DNA of 64,000 nt from the NCBI RefSeq assembly GCF_002305875.1, contig NZ_CP022098.1:6882001-6946000 (forward strand). The letters are read 5' to 3'. Below the pieces are notes generated by a model that had not been told where the DNA came from, did no database searches, and was given only the letters and a program-made list of their open reading frames with translations. This DNA comes from Cystobacter fuscus. GTDB taxonomy: Bacteria; Myxococcota; Myxococcia; Myxococcales; Myxococcaceae. Position 1 is the stretch's first letter, and each line of letters starts with the position of its first letter. This document shows, one piece after another, positions 44,095 through 53,011 of the stretch. The position numbers and the translations under genes are program-made.

Positions 44095-46266
44095 ATGCCG
44101 CATCCCTCCCGCCTCCGAGCTCCGCTGGCTCGTTCGACGCTCGTCCACATGGGCGTGCGCATCGCGGTCATCATCGCCCTGACCACGCTCCTCAGCTACA
44201 TCCACATGTACAGCACGCTGCACACCGAGGCGCTCGCGCAGCTCAGGCAGCATGTCGTGGAGCGCGGCCAACGCGAGCAGGCCATCTTCGTGCTGGCCGA
44301 GGACAACCACGTCCTGCTCAAGAAGACCCTGGAGGATCGGCTCCAGGCCCTTACGCCGGAGGAGGTGGACGCCCGTTTCGCTCGCCTCTTCGTCCAGCGG
44401 CCCGATGGAACCTTCCGCAGCCGTACCGAGGGCTTCGATGACTCGCGGGAGCCGTGTGTCTTCGTCCCCCGGGGCGTGAACGTCGACACGGACATGCGCC
44501 GGAGGATTCTCGCCTCGTACGACGTGCTCTCCTGGTACGGACCCGCCTTCCATGTCCGGTTCACGAACACCGCCGTCACGCTGCCCGAAGGGGTGCTCAT
44601 CCTCTACTGGCCCGGCAATGCCACCTGGTGCCTGGGAGTCGAGCCGGAGTTCCGGATCACCGACTTCACGCACTACACCATCAGCCTCCCCCAGAACGAT
44701 CCCGAGCGGAAGACGATCTGGTCCGGCGTCTACGAGGACCCGGTCAGCCACGAGCCGATGGCCTCGATCTCCACTCCGGTGGAGCGGGAGGGCCGCCACC
44801 TCGCGACCCTCAGCCACGACGTGCTCCTCGAGGAGTTGATGACCCGCACCATCAACGATCACCTGCCGGGTGCGTACAACCTCATCTTCCGCGACGATGG
44901 ACACCTCATCGCCCATCCCGAGCAGACAGGCGCCGCGGACCCGCGGGCCCACCTGCGGAGCATCATCGAGCAGGCGAAGAACCGCCCACCTGGCGAGACC
45001 GTGCTGGAGCTGCCCGAGTACGGCGAGTACCTCGCCCTGACCCGGCTCCAGGGTCCCGGTTGGAACTTCGCCACCGTGCTCCCGGAATCCACGGTGACCC
45101 GGCCCGCCTTCAACGCGGCCCGCACCGTCCTGCTGCTCGGAATCCTCTCGCTCTGCCTCGAGCTGGCCATCCTGTATTGGGTGCTCCAGCAGCAGATCAC
45201 CCGTCCGCTGTTCGCCTTCACCCAGGCCTCGGAGCGGGTGGCCGCCGGTGAGTTCCACGTCGAGCTGGACACCTCCCGGGGCGACGAGCTGGGGCAACTG
45301 GCCCGCGCCTTCCGGAGCATGGCCGACCAGGTGCAACGGCGCGAGGAGGAGCTGCGTCATGCCAACGAGGGGCTCGAGCAGCGCGTCGAGGAGCGGACGC
45401 GCGAGCTCAAGGACGTCCACATGCAGCTGGTGCAGACCGCCCGCCGCGCCGGCATGGCCGAGATCGCCACCAACGTGTTGCACAACGTGGGCAACGTCCT
45501 CAACAGCATCTACACCTCCGCCCAGCTCGCCAAGGAGCGCGTGGCGGAGCTGCGGTTGGAGCACGTGGGCCGCATCGCCCTCCTGCTCCAGGAGCGCCAG
45601 TCCGACCTCGGCACCTTCCTCACCCAGGACACGCGCGGGCGCAACGTCATGCCCCTGCTGAGCAAGCTGGGACAGAACCTGCTCGACGAGCGCCAGCAGA
45701 TCACCTCACTGCTCGAGGAGGTGGGGCGGTACACCGAACACGTGGGCGACATCGTCAAGGTGCAGCAGAACTACGCGCGCACGCCCCGGATGCATGAGTC
45801 CGTCCAGTTGGCCGACCTGGTGGAGGACGCGTTGCGCATCAACTCGGCCGGACTCACCCGTCACCAGGTGAAGGTGGTACGACACCTGGCGGCCCTGCCG
45901 CCGATGCTCACCGACAAGAACAAGACGCTGATGATCCTCGTCAATCTGGTCAGCAACGCCAAGTACGCCATGGATGGAGTGCCACCGGCCGAGCGGATGC
46001 TGCGCGTGGAGCTGGCGCCCGCCGAGTCCGACCGCGTCCGCATCCAGGTGCACGACAACGGCATGGGCATCGCGCCGGAGATGCTCACCCGCATCTTCCA
46101 GTATGGCTTCACCACCCGGGAGGAGGGGCATGGCTTTGGCTTGCATTCCAGCGCCATCGCGGCCCAGGAAATGGGGGGCTCGCTGACCGTCCACAGCAAC
46201 GGCCCGGGGCATGGAGCCACCTTCACGTTGGAACTCCCCTACCTCCCCCATCAGGAGGCCGCATGA
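44095..46266 (+). CDS. Membrane histidine kinase with periplasmic Cache sensor
   Basis: 723 residues from ATG 44095. Membrane helix 1 (RIAVIIALTTLLSYIHMY), a ~300-residue periplasmic double-Cache-like domain (ISTPVEREGRHLATLSHDV..YNLIFRDDGHLIAHPEQ), and helix 2 (TVLLLGILSLCLELAILYWVL) are followed by a HAMP (FTQASERVAAGEFHVELD) and a coiled coil. The H-box is MAEIATNVLHNVGNVLNS, then LVNLVSNAKYAM, DNGMGI and GFTTREEGHGFGLH. Its stop overlaps the response regulator start (ATGA): a coupled two-component pair. Confidence 0.92.
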   Translation: MPHPSRLRAPLARSTLVHMGVRIAVIIALTTLLSYIHMYSTLHTEALAQLRQHVVERGQREQAIFVLAEDNHVLLKKTLEDRLQALTPEEVDARFARLFVQRPDGTFRSRTEGFDDSREPCVFVPRGVNVDTDMRRRILASYDVLSWYGPAFHVRFTNTAVTLPEGVLILYWPGNATWCLGVEPEFRITDFTHYTISLPQNDPERKTIWSGVYEDPVSHEPMASISTPVEREGRHLATLSHDVLLEELMTRTINDHLPGAYNLIFRDDGHLIAHPEQTGAADPRAHLRSIIEQAKNRPPGETVLELPEYGEYLALTRLQGPGWNFATVLPESTVTRPAFNAARTVLLLGILSLCLELAILYWVLQQQITRPLFAFTQASERVAAGEFHVELDTSRGDELGQLARAFRSMADQVQRREEELRHANEGLEQRVEERTRELKDVHMQLVQTARRAGMAEIATNVLHNVGNVLNSIYTSAQLAKERVAELRLEHVGRIALLLQERQSDLGTFLTQDTRGRNVMPLLSKLGQNLLDERQQITSLLEEVGRYTEHVGDIVKVQQNYARTPRMHESVQLADLVEDALRINSAGLTRHQVKVVRHLAALPPMLTDKNKTLMILVNLVSNAKYAMDGVPPAERMLRVELAPAESDRVRIQVHDNGMGIAPEMLTRIFQYGFTTREEGHGFGLHSSAIAAQEMGGSLTVHSNGPGHGATFTLELPYLPHQEAA

Positions 46267-46772
46267 GTGCATGTGTGAGCAAGAAGCGGATTCTCGTCAT
46301 CGACGACTCCGAGGCCATTCACACCGACTTCCGCCGGATCCTCGGTTCGCCCCAGCGCCGGAGCCAGAGCGACATCGATCAGTTGGAGGAGGCGCTCTTC
46401 GGTTCGGCGCCCGTTCGCGCCGCGGTCTGTGACGAGAACACGTTCGAGATGGATTCGGCCTACCAGGGGCAGGAAGGGTTGGCCAAGATCCAGGCGGCCC
46501 TGAAGGCCCACCAGCCCTATTCGCTGGTCTTCCTCGACTACCGGATGCCGCCCGGCTGGAATGGCGCCGAGACGCTGCGTCGGTTGCGCGAGGTGGATCC
46601 CTCGCTGGGCGTGGTGCTCTGCTCGGCCTACTCCGACTACTCCTGGGCGGAGCTGATGCGGGAGTTCAAGGATCTCAAGCTGCTCAAGGAGCTGAGAAAG
46701 CCCTTCAACAGCCAGGAAGTGCGCCAGCTCGCGCTCAAGCTCACCGGACAGGAACCCGCGTCCGGAAACTGA
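46263..46772 (+). CDS. Response regulator with an enlarged receiver domain
   Basis: 169 residues, receiver only. Acidic pair Asp14-Asp15 (ILVIDDSEAIH), phospho-acceptor Asp92 (LVFLDYRMPPG), switch Ser/Ala in CSAYSD, and Lys146 in ELRKPF. About 37 extra residues lie between the acidic pair and Asp92 compared with CheY-size receivers (RRSQSDIDQLEEALFGSAP region). With no output domain it probably acts by protein contact. It is translated with the 44095 kinase. Confidence 0.9.
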   Translation: MSACVSKKRILVIDDSEAIHTDFRRILGSPQRRSQSDIDQLEEALFGSAPVRAAVCDENTFEMDSAYQGQEGLAKIQAALKAHQPYSLVFLDYRMPPGWNGAETLRRLREVDPSLGVVLCSAYSDYSWAELMREFKDLKLLKELRKPFNSQEVRQLALKLTGQEPASGN

Positions 46773-46844
46773 AGCCGGGTTGAATCCAAGCTGGGGGGCT
46801 CGGGAGTCCTGACGTCGATGGCAACCGACGGAAGGAATCCTGGA

Positions 46845-48890
46845 ATGAAGATTCACTGGCTCATGCTGTACCTGCTGCTCGGCCCGGCGTGCGGTGCGAT
46901 GACGCGGGCGAACACGACCCCGGCGGGCGTGGCATCAGACGACACCTCGAAGCCATGGAGCGGCGATAGCGGGCTGGATTGGAACGGCATGGACAGCCGC
47001 GTCGCGCCAGGCGACGACTTCTACGCCCATGCCAACGGCGGCTGGCTGAGGAACACGCCGATTCCGGCGGATCGCTCCTTCCACGGAGTGGACCAGACGC
47101 TCCAGGAACTCTCGATCGAGCGGACCCGTCTGATCATCGAGGAGGCCTCGAAGACGCGAGGCTCCAAGCCAGGTGACTTCTATGTGAGTTTCGTCGACGA
47201 AGCCACGATCCAGGCCAGGGGCCTCGAGCCAGTCAAGCCATGGATGAAGGCAATCGCGGGCACCGCCACCCGCGAGGCGCTCGCGATCGAGATGGCAAAG
47301 CTCGCGCGCCATGACATCGGTGGGCTCTTCGTGCCCGACGTGGGTCGGGACGACAAGAATCCGGATGTCTATGTCGCGAGCCTGCGCCAGTCAGGCCTGG
47401 GACTACCGGATCGCGCGCTGTACCTCGAGGAGGATGCACGGCTCGCGTCGATCCGGACCGCCTATCGGGCCTATCTGACGAAGATGCTGACGCTCGCGGG
47501 GGAGCGTGATGCGGACGAGCGCGCGGCGGCCGTGTTCGCGTTCGAGACGGCACTCGCGGAGGCCCACTGGACACGCGCGGACGCACGCGACGCGGAGAAG
47601 ACCTACAACAGGTGGTCGCTCGCCGACTTCGAACAGAAGGCACCGGGCTTTCCCTGGCGCGACTACTTCGCCGCGCTGGAGCTGCCCTCCCAGCCCGCCT
47701 ACATCGCGCAGCAGCCGAGCGCCTTCGCCGGCGAGGCGCGGGTCTTCGCCAGCACGGCGCTGCCAGTGCTCAAGGACTACCTGATGCTCAGGATGCTGAG
47801 CAGCTACGCGCGTTATCTCTCCAGGCCCTTCGAGGAGACACGCTTCGCTTTCTATGGCACGACGCTCGCCGGAACGCCCGAGCAGCAGCCTCGCGCCAGA
47901 CGCGCCGTGATGCTCGTGAGCAACTTCATGGGCGACGCGGTGGGCAGGGAATACGTGGCGCGCCACTTCCCGCCACGGGCCCGGGCCCAGGTCGAGGCGA
48001 TGGTCCAGAACGTGATCGCCGCGATGGGAGACCGGCTGGAGCGGCTCGACTGGATGGCGCCCGAGACGAAAGCGAGGGCACGCGCCAAGCTCGCCAATGT
48101 CCGGGTGAAGATCGGGCATCCAAACACCTGGCGCGATTACACCGCGCTCGAGATCGAACCGGACGATCTGGTCGGCAACGTGGCGCGCGCCAACGCCTTC
48201 GAATACCGGCGACGGGTGGGCCAGCTCGGGCGACCCGTCGACCGCGACGAGTGGCTCTCCCCGGTCACGGCTGCGAACGCCTTCGCCCACATGACCGCGA
48301 ACGAGATCATCTTTCCCGCGGCCATCCTGCAGCCGCCCTACTTCGACCCGAACGCCGATCCGGCCGTCAACCATGGCGGCATCGGCGTCACGATTGGCCA
48401 TGAGCTCAGCCACCTCTTCGACGACCAGGGACGCAAGTTCGATGCATCGGGCCGGCTCGCCGAGTGGTGGACGCCGCGAGACGTCGAGCGGTTCACCGCG
48501 CTCACCGACAAGCTGGTCGCACAGTATGACGCTTATGAGCCCATCCCCGGACAGCACATCCAAGGCGCGCTGACACTGGGTGAGAACCTCGCCGATCTGG
48601 CCGGACTCGCGGTGGCATATGACGCCTATCACCGGTCGCTCGGAGGGAAACCCGCGCCGGTGATTGGAGGCACCACGGGTGAACAGCGCTTCTTCCTCGG
48701 CCATGCGCAGAGCAGGCGGAGCAAGCATCGCGAGCCCGCGCTCAGTGCCCGGCTCCTGTCGGATGCGCACGCCCCGGCTCGGGAGCGCGTGTGGACCGTG
48801 CGCAACCTCGACTCCTGGTATGCCGCGTACCAGGTAGGACCAGACCAGAAGCTGTACCTCGCGCCCGAGGACCGTGTCCGCATCTGGTAG
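46845..48890 (+). CDS. M13-family zinc metallopeptidase (neprilysin/PepO-like)
   Basis: 681 residues. ATG 46845 follows GGAAGGA; the signal MLYLLLGPACGAM has a lipobox-like Cys, so it is probably an envelope lipoprotein. N-terminal MDSRVAPGDDFYAHANGGWL is the M13_N start. The catalytic domain has the zinc site ITIGHELSHLFDD (HExxH) and the third ligand region LGENLADLAGLAVA (ExxxD), plus NAFAHMTANEIIFPAAILQPPYF. It should cleave small peptides; intact length. Confidence 0.93.
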   Translation: MKIHWLMLYLLLGPACGAMTRANTTPAGVASDDTSKPWSGDSGLDWNGMDSRVAPGDDFYAHANGGWLRNTPIPADRSFHGVDQTLQELSIERTRLIIEEASKTRGSKPGDFYVSFVDEATIQARGLEPVKPWMKAIAGTATREALAIEMAKLARHDIGGLFVPDVGRDDKNPDVYVASLRQSGLGLPDRALYLEEDARLASIRTAYRAYLTKMLTLAGERDADERAAAVFAFETALAEAHWTRADARDAEKTYNRWSLADFEQKAPGFPWRDYFAALELPSQPAYIAQQPSAFAGEARVFASTALPVLKDYLMLRMLSSYARYLSRPFEETRFAFYGTTLAGTPEQQPRARRAVMLVSNFMGDAVGREYVARHFPPRARAQVEAMVQNVIAAMGDRLERLDWMAPETKARARAKLANVRVKIGHPNTWRDYTALEIEPDDLVGNVARANAFEYRRRVGQLGRPVDRDEWLSPVTAANAFAHMTANEIIFPAAILQPPYFDPNADPAVNHGGIGVTIGHELSHLFDDQGRKFDASGRLAEWWTPRDVERFTALTDKLVAQYDAYEPIPGQHIQGALTLGENLADLAGLAVAYDAYHRSLGGKPAPVIGGTTGEQRFFLGHAQSRRSKHREPALSARLLSDAHAPARERVWTVRNLDSWYAAYQVGPDQKLYLAPEDRVRIW

Positions 48891-49604
48891 TGCGAGGCCC
48901 CGCCCGGGTGGAGCCGGTGGAGTCGCTCGTCTGCCAGGCGCGCCCTCGCGGAGTCGCGTGATTTCGCTGCTTCCCGGACAAGGCCGTATTACAAGAGGCT
49001 CGAGCACCTGCTCGGATAGTAGCTGCCCGAATAGGTACGATATTCGCCAGCATTTGGAGTCACAACCTCGTCCCGGGCAGTCTCACACATACGACCAGCA
49101 ACCACCAAGGAGGGCATCAAGCAGTCAAAGCCGAGATCACATGGCTCGAACCTGGAAGGCCCGCCCGGGGAGATCCTGAGAAGATTCTAAGCCAGGCGCC
49201 ACAACCCGCCCCTGCAGGGGCTGAGTGTATTCCTCAGAGATCTCTCAGCTACGGCGGCACGACAGGCCCTACATCCAATGAGTTCGCGGGGTTACGAACT
49301 CGCTTTACTTCATTGGCTCTCATTCACTATGAGGCGCCCCCTCTTCGCCCCCCTCTTGCTGTCGCCTTGGAATCACCTGGCCACAGCCTGCAAGTGTTTC
49401 CCGATCAGTTCTCTCATTCATTGAGAAGAAGATGATTTTCAAGAGTCTGAATTAAGTGGCTTCTATGATCACAGCTCATAAGCCAGCCACAATCACACAT
49501 CACCACGGAAATAAAATCATGGAAAATTCCGTGAAGTTCGTCTTTTGCGTCACGGCGCGCATCGAGGCGCAGGTCAGCGATCTCGGGATGTCGGGGGATG
49601 GGTA
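48891..49604. promoter_or_regulatory. Long AT-richer region upstream of the NRPS cluster
   Basis: About 700 bases, the least GC-rich non-coding DNA here, especially 49,230-49,560. It contains a hairpin at 49280-49301 (GAGTTCG, 8-base loop, CGAACTC) inside wider arms CCAAT/ATTGG at 49275 and 49312. A weak second inverted repeat (TTCTC/GAGAA) lies at 49409-49427. It is probably the promoter and leader of the cluster. Confidence 0.5.
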
Positions 49605-49605
49605 A
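49465..49605 (+). CDS. Possible 46-codon leader ORF
   Basis: ATG 49465 (or ATG 49519, 28 codons) opens a frame ending ..VSDLGMSGDG and TAA at 49603-49605. The last A of the stop is the A of the next gene's ATG (TAATG). The overlap could couple translation. The product has no known similarity and the ribosome site is weak, so it may be fortuitous. Confidence 0.3.
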   Translation: MITAHKPATITHHHGNKIMENSVKFVFCVTARIEAQVSDLGMSGDG

Positions 49606-51416
49606 TGTCCGGGATTGCCGGGTGGATCGATCGCGAACGCGACCTGAGGACTGAAGGGCTGGCCGCGTCCCAGCTCGTGGCGGCGCTCGTCGCGCGTGGG
49701 CGTCACGGCGAGGGTCTGTGGCTAAGCCCACGGGCGATATTGGGGCAGCGGACGGATGCCGTCTGGGTAGGGACGGCCCAGCCGGCTGTGATTGAGCAGA
49801 ACGGTCGGGCGATGGTTGCGGCGGTGTGCGATGGGTACCTTCACAACGCGGATGACCTGTGGGCCGCCGCGGGTGCTGGTCCCAGTGCGGGAGGGCCCCC
49901 GTCGGTGGCCGAGGTCGTGCTGCATGCCTACCTGCGGTGGGGGCACGAGGCGGTGGAGCGGCTGGAGGGCAACTTCGCCTTCGCCGTCTGGGACGCTCGG
50001 ACCGACGAGCTGCTACTTGGACGAGACCGGGTGGGCATCAAGCCACTGAGCTATGCCCTGCTACCCCATGGCGTCGTGTTCGCCTCGGAGGTCGCGGCCC
50101 TGGCGGCGCACCCCCTGGTGACTCCGGAGGTCGACGACAATGGGCTATGCGCCCTCGTTACCCAGTTGCGCAGCCCCGGGCGCGGGGCGCTGCGCGGCAT
50201 GTACGAAGTACCGGCGGGCGGTACGGTCCGATTCACGCGCGACCGGGAGCTCCACCGCCGGTACTGGACGCTGGAGGCCCGCCCCCACACCCTCGGCCGC
50301 GAAGACACCATCAAGCAGATCCGTGAGCTGCTCGTTGACGCCATCAGCCGAGATCTGCGCGGCCTCGATCCCGCGGTCCTGCTCTCGGGTGGCCTGGACT
50401 CCAGCGCGCTGACAGGTCTGATCGCCAGCAACTCCGGCAAGCCACCGCGGACATTCACGGTGATGTTCGGCGACACGGCGGCCGCGGTGCCAGATCGGCC
50501 GTTCGCCGAAGAGGTTGTCCAGATGTGGGGCTGCGAGCACCACGAGGTCGCGGTCCGCCCGCAGGAGCTGTCTGATCCAGTGCTCCTGTCGTCCGTGCTC
50601 GCGGCGAAGGACCACCCGTCACCCTTCGGGGACAAGAACATCACCCCGTTCATATTCAGCCGGCGCGTCGCGGAGCGGGTGCCAGTGGTACTCAGCGGAG
50701 AGGCCGCTGATGCCATCTTCAGCGGCCTCTCCGGTGCGACCGACGGGGTGCGCGAGCCCTCCATGTTTCCTTGGATCGCGCGAGCCCGCGGGTTCGGCAT
50801 GGAGTACGGAATCGGCACCGGGCTGTTTGACGAGGCGTTACTGAGATCGGTGGACGTCGCCGGCTACCTGGATCGGCTGTACCGCGAGGCCAAGGCAGAG
50901 GTACCGCAGCTCGCGGGCACCGCCGCCGCCGACCGTGTGGCGCGAGAGGTGGACTATCTCCATGTGACGCGCCTGTTGGAGCAGACGGTCTATCACTCGG
51001 AGCGGCTCGGAGCGGCGGCGGGGCTTCAGATCCGATTCCCTATTGCCGACCACCGCCTGGTCTCTTATCTGTACAACGTTCCATGGCAATTGAAGCGCTT
51101 CGACGGACGTGAGAAGAGCCTGCTCCGGGCCATTGCCAAGGATCTGGTGCCCCCGTCGGTGCTCACGAGGGCCAAGGTTCCCTACCCGATCACCTATGAC
51201 GCGCACTACAAGGCCTCGCTCATCACACGGCTGCGGATGCTGCTCGATGACTCGACTGCCCCCGTACGTCCGTTGATTGACCTTCGTCGCGCCGCGGAAG
51301 TCATCGAGAACCACCGCCTGCTTGACCGCGGTGGCTGGCTCGGTCGGGCCGACGTCGAAATGGTCCTCCAACTCGACAACTGGCTTCGTCGATTGCGCGT
51401 ACGCGTCAATCTCTAG
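49605..51416 (+). CDS. Asparagine-synthetase-like amide/lactam synthetase without glutaminase Cys
   Basis: 603 residues. The N-terminus MSGIAGW aligns with the MCGIAGW of asparagine synthetases, but the glutaminase nucleophile Cys2 is Ser. The glutamine-pocket motifs are altered too (RGPDG to RGRHG; NGEIYN to DGYLHN). The synthetase half keeps the ATP PP-loop VLLSGGLDSSALTG, a GEAADAIFSG loop and the KSLLRAIAKD..LTRAKVPYP end with its Lys. Such glutaminase-dead members (beta-lactam synthetase, carbapenam synthetase, lasso cyclases) adenylate a carboxylate and use an amine or ammonia. It is the first large gene of the NRPS cluster, 25 bases before the adenylation gene. Start fixed by family alignment. 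Confidence 0.85.
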   Translation: MSGIAGWIDRERDLRTEGLAASQLVAALVARGRHGEGLWLSPRAILGQRTDAVWVGTAQPAVIEQNGRAMVAAVCDGYLHNADDLWAAAGAGPSAGGPPSVAEVVLHAYLRWGHEAVERLEGNFAFAVWDARTDELLLGRDRVGIKPLSYALLPHGVVFASEVAALAAHPLVTPEVDDNGLCALVTQLRSPGRGALRGMYEVPAGGTVRFTRDRELHRRYWTLEARPHTLGREDTIKQIRELLVDAISRDLRGLDPAVLLSGGLDSSALTGLIASNSGKPPRTFTVMFGDTAAAVPDRPFAEEVVQMWGCEHHEVAVRPQELSDPVLLSSVLAAKDHPSPFGDKNITPFIFSRRVAERVPVVLSGEAADAIFSGLSGATDGVREPSMFPWIARARGFGMEYGIGTGLFDEALLRSVDVAGYLDRLYREAKAEVPQLAGTAAADRVAREVDYLHVTRLLEQTVYHSERLGAAAGLQIRFPIADHRLVSYLYNVPWQLKRFDGREKSLLRAIAKDLVPPSVLTRAKVPYPITYDAHYKASLITRLRMLLDDSTAPVRPLIDLRRAAEVIENHRLLDRGGWLGRADVEMVLQLDNWLRRLRVRVNL

Positions 51417-51441
51417 TCTCCTCAAAACAAGGCAAAAGAAT

Positions 51442-52971
51442 ATGTCGACGACATCAGCAGGTGACCTCTACAGCCTGTTCTCGCATCAGGCCGCCAGGGT
51501 TGCCGCCCGAGATGCGGTGCGCGACCAGCGCGGCAGTTTGACCTACGCGGAGCTTGCCCGCCGCGCGGATGTGCTCGCGGTGGCGATCCGCGAGATGTGT
51601 CCGCAGCCGGGTACCCGCATCGGTCTACACCTGGGGCGCACGGCCGACGTGGTGGTGGCAGTGCTCGCGATCATCGCGACCGGCCACACGTACGTGCCGC
51701 TCGATCCGGCGTACCCACTTGAGCGGCTCAAGTTCATGGCCAGCGACAGTGGACTGACAGTCATCATCTCCGACCGGGAGGCGCCTGACGGAATCGGCGT
51801 CGCGAGAGTGCTTCGCCTGGACCGGGTCGACTGGTCCCGGGACGTCCCCGTTTCGCCGAGGATCGAGGCCGACCCCGAGAGCGCCGCCTACATCATCTAC
51901 ACCTCGGGCTCGACGGGTCTGCCGAAGGGCGTGGAGGTACGCAGGCGCAGCGTGGTGGCCATGGTGAACGCCGTGTGCTCGCGGCACCAGTTTGGCGAAA
52001 CCGACGTGTGGACGCTCTTTCACTCCTACTGCTTCGACTTCTCGGTTTTCGAGATGTGGGGAGCGTTGGCCACGGGTGCCACCCTCGTGGTGGTGCCGGC
52101 GGAGGTCGCCGCCTCGCCGCGCGCCAGTGCCGAGTTGCTCGTACGGGAGCGGGTCACGGTCATGAACATCGTGCCGTCGGTCTTCCGCTACCTGACCGCG
52201 GCCACGCGGCAGCTCGCGGATCGCCCCGTAAGCGTGCGCCGCATCATTTTCGGTGGCGAGTCGATCGATGTGGCCGACATCCGCTCCTGGCGGGACTCGG
52301 TTCGTGCCGACTGTGAGTTCATCAATACCTACGGCATCACGGAGACCACGGTGTTCGTCACCACTCGACCGATTCTGCCCGCCGAGCTCCAGTCCACCGG
52401 CGATGAACGCGAATTCGCCACCGACCTCGGCGAGCCATTGAATGGCTGGGAGCTCCAGGTCCTCGACGACAGCGGCGCTCCCGTCGAGCCGGGGGGAATT
52501 GGCGAGATCTGGGTTGCCGGTGATGGAGTCGCTGTCGGCTATCTCAACCGGCCCGAACTCACCGCGGAACGGTTCCGCCAGCTGGCGCTCCCTGGCCATC
52601 CTCCGAGGGTTTACTACCGCAGTGGTGACCTGGCCACGCGGACGACGAACAACGTGTATTGCTATTCGGGTCGAGCCGACGATCAGGTGAAGATCAACGG
52701 CTTCCGGATCGAACTCGGAGAGGTCGAGGCGGCGCTGCGCAAGGCCTCCGGGCTCCGGGAACTGGCCGTGGTCTGTACCCGTAGCCGGGTAGGAGGCCGG
52801 ATGCTGTCTGCCTTCTACGCCGCCGACGCCGTTTCGACGCAGGAACTCACCGCGCTCGCCCGCGCGACGCTCCCCGCCCACATGGTGCCCGGACGATTCG
52901 TTCAGTTGGCGGAGTTGCCGCGAAACGCGTCTGGCAAGACCGACCGGCGGGCACTGTCGGAGCGTCAGTAG
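51442..52971 (+). CDS. Stand-alone NRPS adenylation enzyme
   Basis: 509 residues: an A domain alone, no carrier or condensation domain. Core motifs: YIIYTSGSTGLPKG (A3), FDFSVFEMWGAL (A4), INTYGITETTVFV (A5), YRSGDLATR (A7), GRADDQVKINGFRIELGEVE (A8) and NASGKTD with the catalytic Lys (A10). By eye the ten-residue pocket code is D-F-F-N-I-G-T-V-F-K, close to the Thr code DFWNIGMVHK but with Phe for Trp and changed rim residues, so a Thr-like or small hydroxy/branched residue is plausible. It should aminoacylate a carrier in trans; the best candidate is the first PCP of the giant NRPS, which has no A domain of its own. Confidence 0.9.
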   Translation: MSTTSAGDLYSLFSHQAARVAARDAVRDQRGSLTYAELARRADVLAVAIREMCPQPGTRIGLHLGRTADVVVAVLAIIATGHTYVPLDPAYPLERLKFMASDSGLTVIISDREAPDGIGVARVLRLDRVDWSRDVPVSPRIEADPESAAYIIYTSGSTGLPKGVEVRRRSVVAMVNAVCSRHQFGETDVWTLFHSYCFDFSVFEMWGALATGATLVVVPAEVAASPRASAELLVRERVTVMNIVPSVFRYLTAATRQLADRPVSVRRIIFGGESIDVADIRSWRDSVRADCEFINTYGITETTVFVTTRPILPAELQSTGDEREFATDLGEPLNGWELQVLDDSGAPVEPGGIGEIWVAGDGVAVGYLNRPELTAERFRQLALPGHPPRVYYRSGDLATRTTNNVYCYSGRADDQVKINGFRIELGEVEAALRKASGLRELAVVCTRSRVGGRMLSAFYAADAVSTQELTALARATLPAHMVPGRFVQLAELPRNASGKTDRRALSERQ

Positions 52972-53011
52972 CCCCGCACAGACCTGCCGCCATTCGAGCC
53001 CGAGGAATCCG

